Assembly: GCA_030066795.1 (NCBI GenBank)
Contig: JASJAW010000018.1
Coordinates: 80,577-144,576, forward strand
Source: Dinoroseobacter sp.
Lineage (GTDB): Bacteria > Pseudomonadota > Alphaproteobacteria > Rhodobacterales > Rhodobacteraceae
DNA: 64,000 nucleotides
Direction of reading: 5' to 3'
The translations under genes were made by a program, and so were the position numbers. Each line of letters starts with the position of its first letter. The stretch's first letter is position 1. The notes beneath the pieces are model-generated. The model ran no database searches. It saw only the letters and a list, made by a program, of their open reading frames with translations, and was not told the origin of the DNA. This document shows positions 17,733 to 26,053 of this stretch, one piece after another.

Positions 17733-17746
17733 TGAACGTACGTTCA
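17733..17746. promoter_or_regulatory. perfect palindrome TGAACGTACGTTCA, likely TetR operator
   Basis: A 14-base perfect palindrome in the 93-base divergent region between the lipoprotein and the TetR-family gene, 14 bases before the TetR start. TetR repressors commonly bind such palindromes at their own promoter, so autoregulation and control of the lipoprotein gene are likely. The closeness to the ATG suggests a very short or absent leader. Confidence 0.65.
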
Positions 17747-17760
17747 CCTAACTTGCCACT

Positions 17761-18366
17761 ATGGCAAGAAAGACCGGGTCTCATTCCGATATCACCGGAC
17801 CGCGTGTCCGCTCGGCGGCGCGCAGCCTAATCGCGCGCCATGGGTTTGCGGCCGTTACCATGCGACAGATCGCTCGTGAGGTCGGTGTGCAAGCGGGAGC
17901 CTTGTATCTTTATACGCCGGACAAGCAAACGCTGCTGTTCGATTTGATGAAGTCGCATATGGACGAATTGCTGGAGGCTGTTTCGAGTGTGGACCTATCC
18001 GGTCCTCCTGAACGCGCATTGGAGGCGTTCGCTAGATTTCATATAGCCTTCCATCTCGATCGGGCGGAGGCTGTTTTTGTTGCGTACATGGAACTCCGTA
18101 ATCTGACGGAGGATAATTTCGCAGTGATCGAGGACCAGCGCAAAACCTACGAGAATCTGCTGGAGCGAATTCTCCAACGCGGTCGTGCATCCGGTGTATT
18201 TGCAGTTCACGACACTAAGCTGGCCACGATGGCATTGATTGCGATGTTGACCGGATTGACGACCTGGTATCGCGAAGGGGGCCGCCTTGACCGGGGCGAT
18301 ATACAAGACATGTACTGGGATATGGTGCGTAAAGCTGTGGGTGCCGATGCAGCGTTGTCCGCTTGA
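17761..18366 (+). CDS. TetR-family transcriptional regulator
   Basis: 201 residues. The N-terminal helix-turn-helix is clear (ARHGFAAVTMRQIAREVGVQAGALYLYTPDKQTLLFDLM, residues 23-62); the C-terminal ligand domain is diverged, as usual, and resembles the TetR_C_33-type fold (FARFHIAFHLDRAEAVFVAYMELRNL). A perfect 14-base palindrome lies immediately upstream. There is no clear ribosome site, so the mRNA may be leaderless. The ligand cannot be deduced. Confidence 0.85.
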   Translation: MARKTGSHSDITGPRVRSAARSLIARHGFAAVTMRQIAREVGVQAGALYLYTPDKQTLLFDLMKSHMDELLEAVSSVDLSGPPERALEAFARFHIAFHLDRAEAVFVAYMELRNLTEDNFAVIEDQRKTYENLLERILQRGRASGVFAVHDTKLATMALIAMLTGLTTWYREGGRLDRGDIQDMYWDMVRKAVGADAALSA

Positions 18367-18413
18367 GTGATCCCGGCGCGCGGGCTTCTCACACCCCAGA
18401 TCCCGAGGAAGAA

Positions 18414-18905
18414 ATGTCAGATACAAACGGGCAATCCCCCGTAATCTATCTCAGGCCGGTTCCAGCCAAACGGTACGCGGTGCTAATCATGCTCTACCTG
18501 CTCGCCGGAATTCTGGCTTGGGTTGCGGTCTTCCAAGCGCCTGAATCCCTGTTCTGGGTGGTTTTTCTGTGGACTTTCGCCCTTTGTATCCTGCTTCTGG
18601 CGAACGCTGCCGGGAAGGCAACAGCGAGTGGTCTCCAACTGCGGGATATGGCGCTCTATACCGATGCGGGTGAACTTCTTGTGCGCCTCGAGGATGTCCG
18701 CAAGATCGATCGCGGCGTCTTTGCAATAAAGCCATCGAACGGGTTTCTGCTCCGCCTGAAGGCGCGTCAGCCGGGCGGATGGGCGCCGGGGATGTGGTGG
18801 CGGCTTGGGCGCGTGATGGGGATCGGTGGAGTGACCAGCAAGATCCAAGCAGAGATCATGGCAGAAACAATCGCTGCTCTTCTGGAGCGCGACACACAGC
18901 GCTGA
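18414..18905 (+). CDS. two-pass membrane protein, unknown
   Basis: 163 residues. Two adjacent membrane segments (about residues 23-43 and 49-67) are followed by a cytoplasmic beta-rich domain resembling a PH-like fold (LQLRDMALYTDAGELLVRLEDVRKIDRG). The ATG at 18414 follows GAGGAAG. It lies 47 bases after the TetR gene and may be co-transcribed with it. No family recognised. Confidence 0.6.
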   Translation: MSDTNGQSPVIYLRPVPAKRYAVLIMLYLLAGILAWVAVFQAPESLFWVVFLWTFALCILLLANAAGKATASGLQLRDMALYTDAGELLVRLEDVRKIDRGVFAIKPSNGFLLRLKARQPGGWAPGMWWRLGRVMGIGGVTSKIQAEIMAETIAALLERDTQR

Positions 18906-19484
18906 TTAACTGCCTGCGAGCGTGCCGTCTTCGAACTCATACTCCAGACGGGGCGTAAAGCGCGGCGATGTCACCATGAAGTTGCTAAACTCAAGCCCAT
19001 CCTTCACACCGACAGCAAAGAGCGTGTTATAGATCGAGCTGCTTTCCACCAGGATTACGTGCTCCCCGTCGGACAGTACGGGTAACTTGTCTCTGATATC
19101 GGGCAGATCGCCATTGGTCAGCTTTTGCTTAGTCCCGGTGGCGTAAGACCAGTGGATTTCGTACTGACCCGGATCGTCGACCCATTTGATCGAGGTGTAA
19201 CGAAGCTGTGGGATACTGCCGTACTTGATCGTGTATTCGTAAAGGCCCTTGAGCCCATCGAGGTAATCTTTATCGACCGGGAACATCTGACGGGAGAGGA
19301 TGTCGCCAACTGTGTAAGTGGCCTTGATAGACGCGTTGTACTGACGGAAGCCATCAAAGAACGCAAAAGCAGCCACGTACCACCAGCAAAGCCAGCACAT
19401 CGCAAATAGGAACTCCGCGATCACTGCGCCCTTTTCTTCGCGGGCGAAGTTTCGAAACAAGGGCTTTAGGCGAAACGATTTCAT
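18906..19484 (-). CDS. TadE-like pilus assembly protein
   Basis: 192 residues: short basic N-terminus, the REEKGAVIAEFLFA segment where TadE proteins carry their E-x-A-x-x-E-F motif, one membrane helix (residues 25-45), then an exported domain. The second of two TadE-like genes behind tadG. Such minor pilins or pseudopilins belong to the tight-adherence (Flp) secretion system, whose core genes are not in this window. Confidence 0.75.
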   Translation of the reverse strand: MKSFRLKPLFRNFAREEKGAVIAEFLFAMCWLCWWYVAAFAFFDGFRQYNASIKATYTVGDILSRQMFPVDKDYLDGLKGLYEYTIKYGSIPQLRYTSIKWVDDPGQYEIHWSYATGTKQKLTNGDLPDIRDKLPVLSDGEHVILVESSSIYNTLFAVGVKDGLEFSNFMVTSPRFTPRLEYEFEDGTLAGS

Positions 19485-19499
19485 AACACACTCTCTCGC

Positions 19500-20024
19500 T
19501 TACGGCTCGGCAACGAAGGCGGAGACGGACGTCATCTGGAAGAGGCCGGAGTCATCTTTCGAAAGCGCCATCCCAAGGCCCGTCAAAGGGAACCAGGGAT
19601 CAACCAGCGCGCAGGCGCGGACCAGCACCAGTTTGTTCGCGGTGGCCTGCGTGAAATTTACGACCGGCAGGGTTCCGACACCGCGATTGGCACAGGTCGC
19701 AGAGGTTGCGGGCCAGCTCCAGTTCGGCGGCACGATGTCAGTCATTTCGATTACCAGCTCAGAGTGGCAATCCTTGATCAAGAGCGTGCGGTCGCAAACA
19801 GCATTGCGCACATCCTGTGCCGACAGGGGGTTGCCTGAACTTAGTCTGACGTCGCGCATGGTCTGGTCCAGTGCACGATCCAGCATCGTGAACTTTGCGG
19901 TCAGCATTGCCAGCTCAAACGTGGACATAAACACTGCCATAATCAGCGGGAACACGATCACGAATTCCACTGTCGCGGTGCCGTCCTCCTCTTTGGACCA
20001 GAACTTCTTCAGACGAGAGATCAT
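19500..20024 (-). CDS. TadE-family minor pseudopilin
   Basis: 174 residues with the classic TadE start: SKEEDGTATVEFVIVFPLIMAVFMSTFELAM, that is, a charged segment, the TVEF processing-like motif and a membrane helix. An exported domain with paired cysteines follows (C at VCDRTLLIKDC). Its ATG overlaps the stop of the upstream tadG gene (ATGA), showing translational coupling. Confidence 0.85.
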   Translation of the reverse strand: MISRLKKFWSKEEDGTATVEFVIVFPLIMAVFMSTFELAMLTAKFTMLDRALDQTMRDVRLSSGNPLSAQDVRNAVCDRTLLIKDCHSELVIEMTDIVPPNWSWPATSATCANRGVGTLPVVNFTQATANKLVLVRACALVDPWFPLTGLGMALSKDDSGLFQMTSVSAFVAEP

Positions 20025-21682
20025 AGAGCCAGTCTCAGCTGTTGAATGGTGTTGGCAATCGAGCTGAACGCCTCGGAAATCTCGACGCCGTTCACGTCAT
20101 AGTAGTGGCTCGGCGATGTGGCGCAGGCCCGCATGAGATCCTGCCCGCGCTGCGGCGCTTCGAACCCGATGGTGAAGATCTGAACCTTCTGAGCTTTCAG
20201 CAATGTGCAAAGGCTCTTGGTATAATTGTCGGCGCTCGTGTTGCCCGCATAGGTGTGCCACGCGTAACGGTACTGGTTTCGAATATCGCTCTGAGAGTCA
20301 CTTTGGACGCGGAAGAAGTACTCGGACACGTAGCGTACGCTGTATCTCGAGAAGAGTTCAGCGTGGGAAAGCTGTACCGCGTCCTTTCTGGGATTCTTCG
20401 GAATGCGCTTACGCCAGCGGCCAAGCTCTTCGTCATTTCCGTTTTCATCTGCCTGCGGTTTGCGGCCCGGATCCCACCAGGCTTTCTGGCCTGCATTGTC
20501 CCGATTCTCGAAGTATACGTAGTATTTGTCCGTGTCTGCAGAATACCAAACCGGCGACATCGTGCCTTTGAACTGTGATTTCAGGTCATACTGAGAGGTG
20601 TTGGCACCGTCAGTCATCAGTACGATCACCTTGATCGTCTCTGGGTCATTGTAGGCCTCAGGGCGGCCGGCCAGTCGTGAGTCCAGGCGATTGTCGCCGA
20701 CAAGATTGTTCACCATTGTGCGGGAACCCGGGTCCAGCAATGCTGCGGCCCATTTCATGCCAAGATCCGTCGCTGTATTGCCTTCGGCACCGAGCGAGCT
20801 GATTTTGCTTTGCAGGTCACTCAGGCTGGTCGATAGCGGAAGAATGTCTTCAACTCCGCTGGTCGGGCACCACGGGCGTGCGATGAAATTGACGCCGCCG
20901 GACCGGTTCAAGTAGCTGTTGTTGCGGTCAAAATGCGATAGCCGGTCAATTTGAGCCGTTGTGCTGAGCGACAAGCGGTTGAAGTCGCTGGACGCAAAGC
21001 GCGCGCAGCGCGAGAACGTCTGGTGCGTTTTAACGTTGTATTCGTTCAGCAAATAATTTGGCGCGCTCACCGACGCGTTGTAGGGAATAACGGAGATCGC
21101 CGCGAGGCCAGTTCCGTCGGAGGCGAGGTTCTCGTTGGCTTCCATGATCGTTTCGGCAAAGTCATTTGCAGCGTCGATCATGTTGGCGTTTTTTGTCCCG
21201 CGCATCGAACCTGAGATGTCGAGCACCAGCGAGATTTCAATATTCTGAATCCGCTCTTCCGCTTTGCTCGCCGCAACCGCGTCCAGGTCATAAATGCCTG
21301 ACATGTTCATGAACCATGTTGGAATGGTTGCTGAAACTTCAGCGGTGACTTCCTTGTAGTTCAGTCCCTTGTCCACGACCACGTCGTCCAGGTAATCAGC
21401 CATACCTGCCTTCGCGAAGTAGTCTTCTACAACCGCTTTTGCGTCGAGCGTGTTGTCGAGGTCGGCGGCCGCAAGCACAGCGCGGTCTGTCGTGGATTGA
21501 AGACGTGTCCGCACGGCTTCATACCGCATAAGGTCGATGGTGAGACCGCAGATCATAATCATCGCGATAAATATATATAGAGAGAAGGCAGTCAGAGTGC
21601 CGGCCTCGGAATCGCGAAACCGTCGCAGCGCGCTGGCGGCTGAGGGCTTGGTCTTGCTGCTGTGGTTCAGTTTCTCTGTCAT
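20021..21682 (-). CDS. TadG-like protein with von Willebrand factor A domain
   Basis: 553 residues. A TadE-like membrane helix near the N-terminus (GTLTAFSLYIFIAMIMICG) is followed by an exported vWA domain with the metal-site motif DISGS near residue 160, a second aspartate in VLMTDGAN near residue 355, and a long insert before the C-terminal strands. TadG proteins work with TadE in Flp pilus assembly. The start at 21682 is chosen because GGGAG lies 10 bases upstream; a GTG at 21691 is possible. Confidence 0.85.
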   Translation of the reverse strand: MTEKLNHSSKTKPSAASALRRFRDSEAGTLTAFSLYIFIAMIMICGLTIDLMRYEAVRTRLQSTTDRAVLAAADLDNTLDAKAVVEDYFAKAGMADYLDDVVVDKGLNYKEVTAEVSATIPTWFMNMSGIYDLDAVAASKAEERIQNIEISLVLDISGSMRGTKNANMIDAANDFAETIMEANENLASDGTGLAAISVIPYNASVSAPNYLLNEYNVKTHQTFSRCARFASSDFNRLSLSTTAQIDRLSHFDRNNSYLNRSGGVNFIARPWCPTSGVEDILPLSTSLSDLQSKISSLGAEGNTATDLGMKWAAALLDPGSRTMVNNLVGDNRLDSRLAGRPEAYNDPETIKVIVLMTDGANTSQYDLKSQFKGTMSPVWYSADTDKYYVYFENRDNAGQKAWWDPGRKPQADENGNDEELGRWRKRIPKNPRKDAVQLSHAELFSRYSVRYVSEYFFRVQSDSQSDIRNQYRYAWHTYAGNTSADNYTKSLCTLLKAQKVQIFTIGFEAPQRGQDLMRACATSPSHYYDVNGVEISEAFSSIANTIQQLRLAL

Positions 21683-22209
21683 ATCAATCACGCTCCCATC
21701 GACGACGATTACGGAGTCTGTCCATAGATCAGGGAACGTTTTCCCAAATGAATCGGGCGATTGTTTGACTAATTGGGCTCAAAGCCGGGAATCCGCTGCG
21801 ATGCGTTAAAAGTGAATGAATACAGTTGGTTATTATTGGACGTTCACAAAAGGCTAACCCGCGCTTAATTCCAATTAAAACAATATGTTAGCGCCATTCG
21901 TCGCGCAGGTCATAACGGAGTGTTTCGAAAAAAGCCAAAGTGGGCCAGGACAAGCGTTTCGCATTTGCCGTCCGTGCTCTTGGATCAATTTCACTGGAAA
22001 GGCGCCTATCTTGACGGCACCGGAAACAATGCGGAGTTCCGCCGACCCCATGCCCCTCGACTCTGCTGCCATACTCTTGCCTCATTCATGGGGAACAGGG
22101 CCGATCCCATGGCGATATCACGTCGAAAACCAGTCAAAGTGCGACGTTTTCGGGTGGCGTTCCCCCCTGTTTCCACTGCTAGATTAAGAAGAACACGGCG
22201 GGAGATTGC
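21683..22209. other. intergenic region between tadG and the SoxB-like gene
   Basis: 527 bases with no supported gene on either strand. The part near tadG is AT-rich and contains the inverted repeat TTAATT-CC-AATTAA at 21865-21878, likely part of the divergent promoter region. Frames on either strand up to 161 residues have atypical composition and look like chance. Confidence 0.5.
21865..21878. promoter_or_regulatory. inverted repeat TTAATTCCAATTAA, CtrA-like half sites
   Basis: Two TTAA half sites 6 bases apart within an inverted repeat, about 180 bases upstream of tadG. The alphaproteobacterial cell-cycle regulator CtrA binds TTAA-N7-TTAA and often controls pilus genes, but the spacing is one base short here, so the call is tentative. 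Confidence 0.25.
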
Positions 22210-23460
22210 ATGCGATACTCTGGATTGGAGGTGTTGCGCCAAGGGCTGCTTGGGAACAAAGCTTGGCCGCCGATGTGGCGCTCTCCGAGCCCAAAACCGT
22301 CCTATGATGCGGTAATCATCGGCGGCGGAGGACACGGTCTTGCGACGGCCTATTACCTCGCGCGCAACCATGGGATCACAAATGTAGCTGTTCTCGAAAA
22401 AGGGGTTCTCGGGCAGGGCAATATCGGGCGCAATACTACAATCGTCAGAGCAAACTATCTGCTTCCAGGGAATTCGGAGTTCTACTCCCACTCGCTGAAG
22501 CTATGGGAGGGGCTGGAGGCCGAACTCAACTACAACGTCATGCATTCCCAGCGCGGCATTATCAACTTGTGCCATTCGGACGGTCAGCGCGACGCGTTTG
22601 CGCGGCGCGGAAACGCAATGATCAACCAGGGCGATGATGCGATCCTGCTCGACCGCAAGGGCGTGCGAGACCTGCTGCCTTATCTGGATTTCGAGAATAC
22701 AAGATTTCCGATTTACGGCGGATTGTATCACCCGCGCGGCGGGACGGCGCGGCATGATGCGGTTGCGTGGGGATATGCACGCGCGGCCGATCGGCTTGGT
22801 GTCGACCTGATCCAGAATTGCGAAGTGACAGGGTTCTTGATCGAGAATGGCGTTGTTGCCGGTGTCGAGACTTCTCGCGGTACTATCCGAGCTCCCAAGG
22901 TCGGTATGGTCGTCGCCGGCCGCTCCGGCCAGCTTGCCGAGCGCGCCGGTCTGCGTCTGCCGATCGAAAGCCACGTGCTGCAGGCTTTTGTAACTGAAGG
23001 CCTGAAGCCCGTACTGGACCACGTTGTCACCTACGGTCGCGGACATTTCTATATCAGTCAGTCAGACAAGGGAGGCTTGGTGTTTGGCGGAGACCTCGAT
23101 TTCTACGCCTCCTACGCGCAGCGTGGAAATCTGCCGATGGCCGAACATGTGATGGAGGCCGCGATGACCCTCATGCCCATGATCGGGAAAGCGCGTGTGC
23201 TGCGCAGTTGGGGCGGGATTATGGACATGACAGCGGATGGTTCCCCAATCATCGACCGCTCGCCAATTAACGGGCTCTATGTGAATGCCGGCTGGTGTTA
23301 CGGCGGGTTCAAAGCGGTGCCGGCCTCCGGGTGGTGTATGGCGCACTTGATGGCAACCGATACACCGCACGAAGTCGCCGCTCGTTACCGGCTGGATCGG
23401 TTTGCAACTGGACATATGCTCGATGAGGAAGCGTCCGGCAGCCAGCACAATTTGCACTAG
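22210..23460 (+). CDS. SoxB-like FAD-dependent oxidoreductase (sarcosine oxidase beta-type)
   Basis: 416 residues matching the beta subunit of heterotetrameric sarcosine oxidase across the whole length: WRSPSPKPSYDAVIIGGGGHGLATAYYL (FAD loop GGGGHG near residue 37), a GRNTTIVRANY segment, and GTARHDAVAWGYARAA near residue 178, the region where SoxB proteins carry the histidine that covalently binds FMN. The soxD, soxA and soxG subunits are absent on both sides, so this is either a solitary paralog with another N-methyl-amine substrate or a gene that uses subunits encoded elsewhere. ATG versus nearby starts was not separable with certainty. Confidence 0.8.
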   Translation: MRYSGLEVLRQGLLGNKAWPPMWRSPSPKPSYDAVIIGGGGHGLATAYYLARNHGITNVAVLEKGVLGQGNIGRNTTIVRANYLLPGNSEFYSHSLKLWEGLEAELNYNVMHSQRGIINLCHSDGQRDAFARRGNAMINQGDDAILLDRKGVRDLLPYLDFENTRFPIYGGLYHPRGGTARHDAVAWGYARAADRLGVDLIQNCEVTGFLIENGVVAGVETSRGTIRAPKVGMVVAGRSGQLAERAGLRLPIESHVLQAFVTEGLKPVLDHVVTYGRGHFYISQSDKGGLVFGGDLDFYASYAQRGNLPMAEHVMEAAMTLMPMIGKARVLRSWGGIMDMTADGSPIIDRSPINGLYVNAGWCYGGFKAVPASGWCMAHLMATDTPHEVAARYRLDRFATGHMLDEEASGSQHNLH

Positions 23461-24389
23461 GGCAGCACTGTAAGCCAACCGGCCGTGGTCAGGATACACA
23501 AGGCCGTTCCGATCAGCACGGACGTCGCAGCGACCCGTTTCGCTACGCCATACATGTTCGCAAAAACGTATGTGTTCACGCCGGGCGCCATGGCCGAAAC
23601 GACCACAGCCGCGCGCAACTCACTGGTTTCGAGCGAGAACACCCCTCGCGCCATACCCCAAACGATGAGAGGCTGCAGGACGAGAGCGGTCAGACAGACG
23701 AACGCAACCTCCCGCAAGTCCCCTTCTGGCTTGTACCGATACAGTACGCCGCCAAGGCCAAACAGGGCGGCCGGTAGCCCTGCACGCGCAATCAGGTCGA
23801 TCGCCTCCATTGCTACGCCGGGCATTGCCAGCCCGAGCAAGTTGACTGCAAATCCCAGAAAAATCCCGATCATGATCCCGTTATGGGTGATCTGCTTCAC
23901 GATCTCCCAAAGCGTACGGAGTGCTCCTTTACCGGTGCTGCGCACGGTTTCCATAGCCGTAATGCCCAATAGGTAGCCGATAGGGGCGTGCAGAGAGATG
24001 ATCGCAAAAACGGGGCCGAGAGAGTCTTGCCCGTAAGCCCGTTCCATAATCGGCAAGCCGAGCAGAAGCGTATTTGCAAAGAAGCAGCAAAAGCCAATCG
24101 CAACGGCATCGACCATGGGGCGACCGAAAACGACCCGCGCCCCAAGCGCACCAATCAGGAAGCTGGCGACCGAGCCGCTGTAGTAGCTGACAAGCAATTG
24201 CCAGTCGAACACCGCTTGCAAGTCCAGTCTGGAAATCGCTGCAAAGAGCAGGCAGGGGATAGCGAAGCTCTGCGTAAACTTCATCAACGCGTCGACATGA
24301 TTGTCGGAGAACAGTCCGCGCCAGTTAGCCACATAGCCTGCGGTGAGAACCAGAAAGACCGGCAGCGTGACTTCTAGCAGATCGCTCAT
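23457..24389 (-). CDS. AEC-family (auxin efflux carrier-type) transporter
   Basis: 310 residues with about ten hydrophobic segments in the two-times-five arrangement of the AEC family; the N-terminal MSDLLEVTLPVFLVLTAGY and the central SLHAPIGYLLG are typical. Members export malonate-like organic acids or are unassigned. It starts 8 bases after the stop of the MBL gene, ending the dacF-tmk-holB-tatD run. The substrate is unknown. Confidence 0.85.
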   Translation of the reverse strand: MSDLLEVTLPVFLVLTAGYVANWRGLFSDNHVDALMKFTQSFAIPCLLFAAISRLDLQAVFDWQLLVSYYSGSVASFLIGALGARVVFGRPMVDAVAIGFCCFFANTLLLGLPIMERAYGQDSLGPVFAIISLHAPIGYLLGITAMETVRSTGKGALRTLWEIVKQITHNGIMIGIFLGFAVNLLGLAMPGVAMEAIDLIARAGLPAALFGLGGVLYRYKPEGDLREVAFVCLTALVLQPLIVWGMARGVFSLETSELRAAVVVSAMAPGVNTYVFANMYGVAKRVAATSVLIGTALCILTTAGWLTVLP

Positions 24390-24396
24390 CGATGGC

Positions 24397-25197
24397 TCAC
24401 GGTATGGGGCGCCGGATGACCATCCCATCATAGGCGGGAGTTACGTTGGCGGGTGTTTCCGCCTCCACTGTGGCATAGTCGAGATCGTTGTGCATATTGG
24501 TCAGAACCGCTTCTGACGGTGCGATATCTTCGATCCAGTTGAGCGTCTGTGCGAGATGCGAATGAGTCGGGTGTGGGTCACGACGGAGCGCGTCGACGAT
24601 CCAGACCCCTAGGTTTTCCAGCGCTGCGCGTGCTTCTTCCGTCAGTTCCGAAACATCTGGCAAATAGGCTACGTCACCAATGCGGAACCCGAGCGAGTCG
24701 ATCGCGCCGTGGGCCACCTCAAAAGGGTGAAGGTGAATAGCTCCGCCGGGTCCGTCGATCTCGATTGTCCCGTCAATGGTGTGCATGTCGAGAATAGGCG
24801 GGTAGGGGCTGCCGGACGGTTGGACAAAAGCATAGCCGAACCTTGCCATAAGGCTGGTCTGGGTCGCGCTGTTCGCCCAAACATCAAGACGTTTGCGCAT
24901 GTTGAACACAATCATTCGAAGGTCATCGAGCCCGTGTGTGTGGTCTGCATGCTCGTGCGTGAAGACCACTGCATCCAGTGTTCCGACATCTGCAGCGAGC
25001 AGTTGCGCGCGCATATCCGGCGAGGTGTCGATGAGAACGCGCGTACAGCCTTCGTCGGTGGCACGTTCGACAAGCAAAGAACAGCGTGTGCGTTGGTTGC
25101 GCGGGTTTTGCGGGTCACAGGCTCCCCACAATCCTCCGAGGCGGGGCACACCACCTGATGATCCACACCCGAGAATTGTGAATTTGAGTTCTGCCAT
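24397..25197 (-). CDS. MBL-fold hydrolase, PhnP-like
   Basis: 266-residue metallo-beta-lactamase-fold protein: N-terminal ILGCGSSGGVPR, the metal motif FTHEHADHTHG near residue 80 and a C-terminal AVLTNMHNDLD. This pattern fits the PhnP/phosphoribosyl 1,2-cyclic phosphodiesterase branch, but the gene regularly follows tatD and holB in alphaproteobacteria, suggesting a housekeeping role in nucleic-acid or nucleotide turnover. Its ATG lies one base after the tatD stop (TGAGATG). Confidence 0.8.
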   Translation of the reverse strand: MAELKFTILGCGSSGGVPRLGGLWGACDPQNPRNQRTRCSLLVERATDEGCTRVLIDTSPDMRAQLLAADVGTLDAVVFTHEHADHTHGLDDLRMIVFNMRKRLDVWANSATQTSLMARFGYAFVQPSGSPYPPILDMHTIDGTIEIDGPGGAIHLHPFEVAHGAIDSLGFRIGDVAYLPDVSELTEEARAALENLGVWIVDALRRDPHPTHSHLAQTLNWIEDIAPSEAVLTNMHNDLDYATVEAETPANVTPAYDGMVIRRPIP

Positions 25198-25198
25198 C

Positions 25199-26011
25199 TC
25201 AGGCAGCCCCTTTGGCAGGGGTCCACTGGGCCGCTTTCGCAAACAACCTGTTGAAATTCTCCGTTGTTTGCGCGGCAAACGCATCTGGGCTCAGATCATA
25301 TAGATCTGCGCCAACCTGCGCGGTTAACGTGACATACGCCGGTTCATTACGTTTGCCTCGATGTGGCGGCGGCGCAAGATAGGGTGCGTCCGTCTCGACC
25401 AAGACCCGATCAACTGGCGCTTCGGCAAAGATTTCGCGCAATTCCACGCTCCTCTTGAACGCTGCGATGCCGGACATGGACAGGTAGAAACCAAGCTCCA
25501 ACGCCGTCTTTGCCAGAGCTGGCCCCGACGAGAAACAGTGCATCACGCAGGAGTATGCACCTGCTGCGTACTCTTCTCTGAGGATGCGTGTCATGTCGTC
25601 ATCCGCAGCGCGAGCGTGAATAATGAGCGGCAGCCCTGTTTGCCGAGCGGCTTCGATATGAATGCGCAGGCTGTCCTGTTGTACTCCTGCACTTTCGGAG
25701 GTGTAGTGGTAGTCCAACCCGGTCTCACCGATGCCGACAAATTTCGGGTGCTGGCTGAGGCTGACCAGGTTTTCTACTGTCGCAAGCGGCTCGTCTGCTG
25801 CACTCATCGGATGCGTCCCGGCCGCATAGAATACTGGGTCGTAGGCGTCCGAAATCGCGCGCACTTCTGGCTCAAGCCGGAGTTTGGTGCAAATCGTGAC
25901 CATCCGAGTGACGCCTGCAGACCGAGCACGCGCAATGACGTCAGGAAGCTCATCAGCAAAATCTGGAAAATCGAGATGGCAATGGCTGTCTACAAGGGCG
26001 GCGGGCGGCAT
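25199..26011 (-). CDS. TatD-family metal-dependent hydrolase
   Basis: 270 residues with TatD signatures: DSHCHLDF at the N-terminus, GIGETGLDYHY near residue 97, HARAADDDM near 133 and LVETDAPYLAP near 203, which supply the metal ligands. TatD proteins are 3'-5' exonucleases or DNases. The position between holB and the MBL gene is the standard bacterial metG/holB/tatD-type arrangement. Confidence 0.92.
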   Translation of the reverse strand: MPPAALVDSHCHLDFPDFADELPDVIARARSAGVTRMVTICTKLRLEPEVRAISDAYDPVFYAAGTHPMSAADEPLATVENLVSLSQHPKFVGIGETGLDYHYTSESAGVQQDSLRIHIEAARQTGLPLIIHARAADDDMTRILREEYAAGAYSCVMHCFSSGPALAKTALELGFYLSMSGIAAFKRSVELREIFAEAPVDRVLVETDAPYLAPPPHRGKRNEPAYVTLTAQVGADLYDLSPDAFAAQTTENFNRLFAKAAQWTPAKGAA

Positions 26012-26053
26012 CGCGTTCTTTCAAAATATGTGCTGGGCCGCGCGTTGGAAGGA

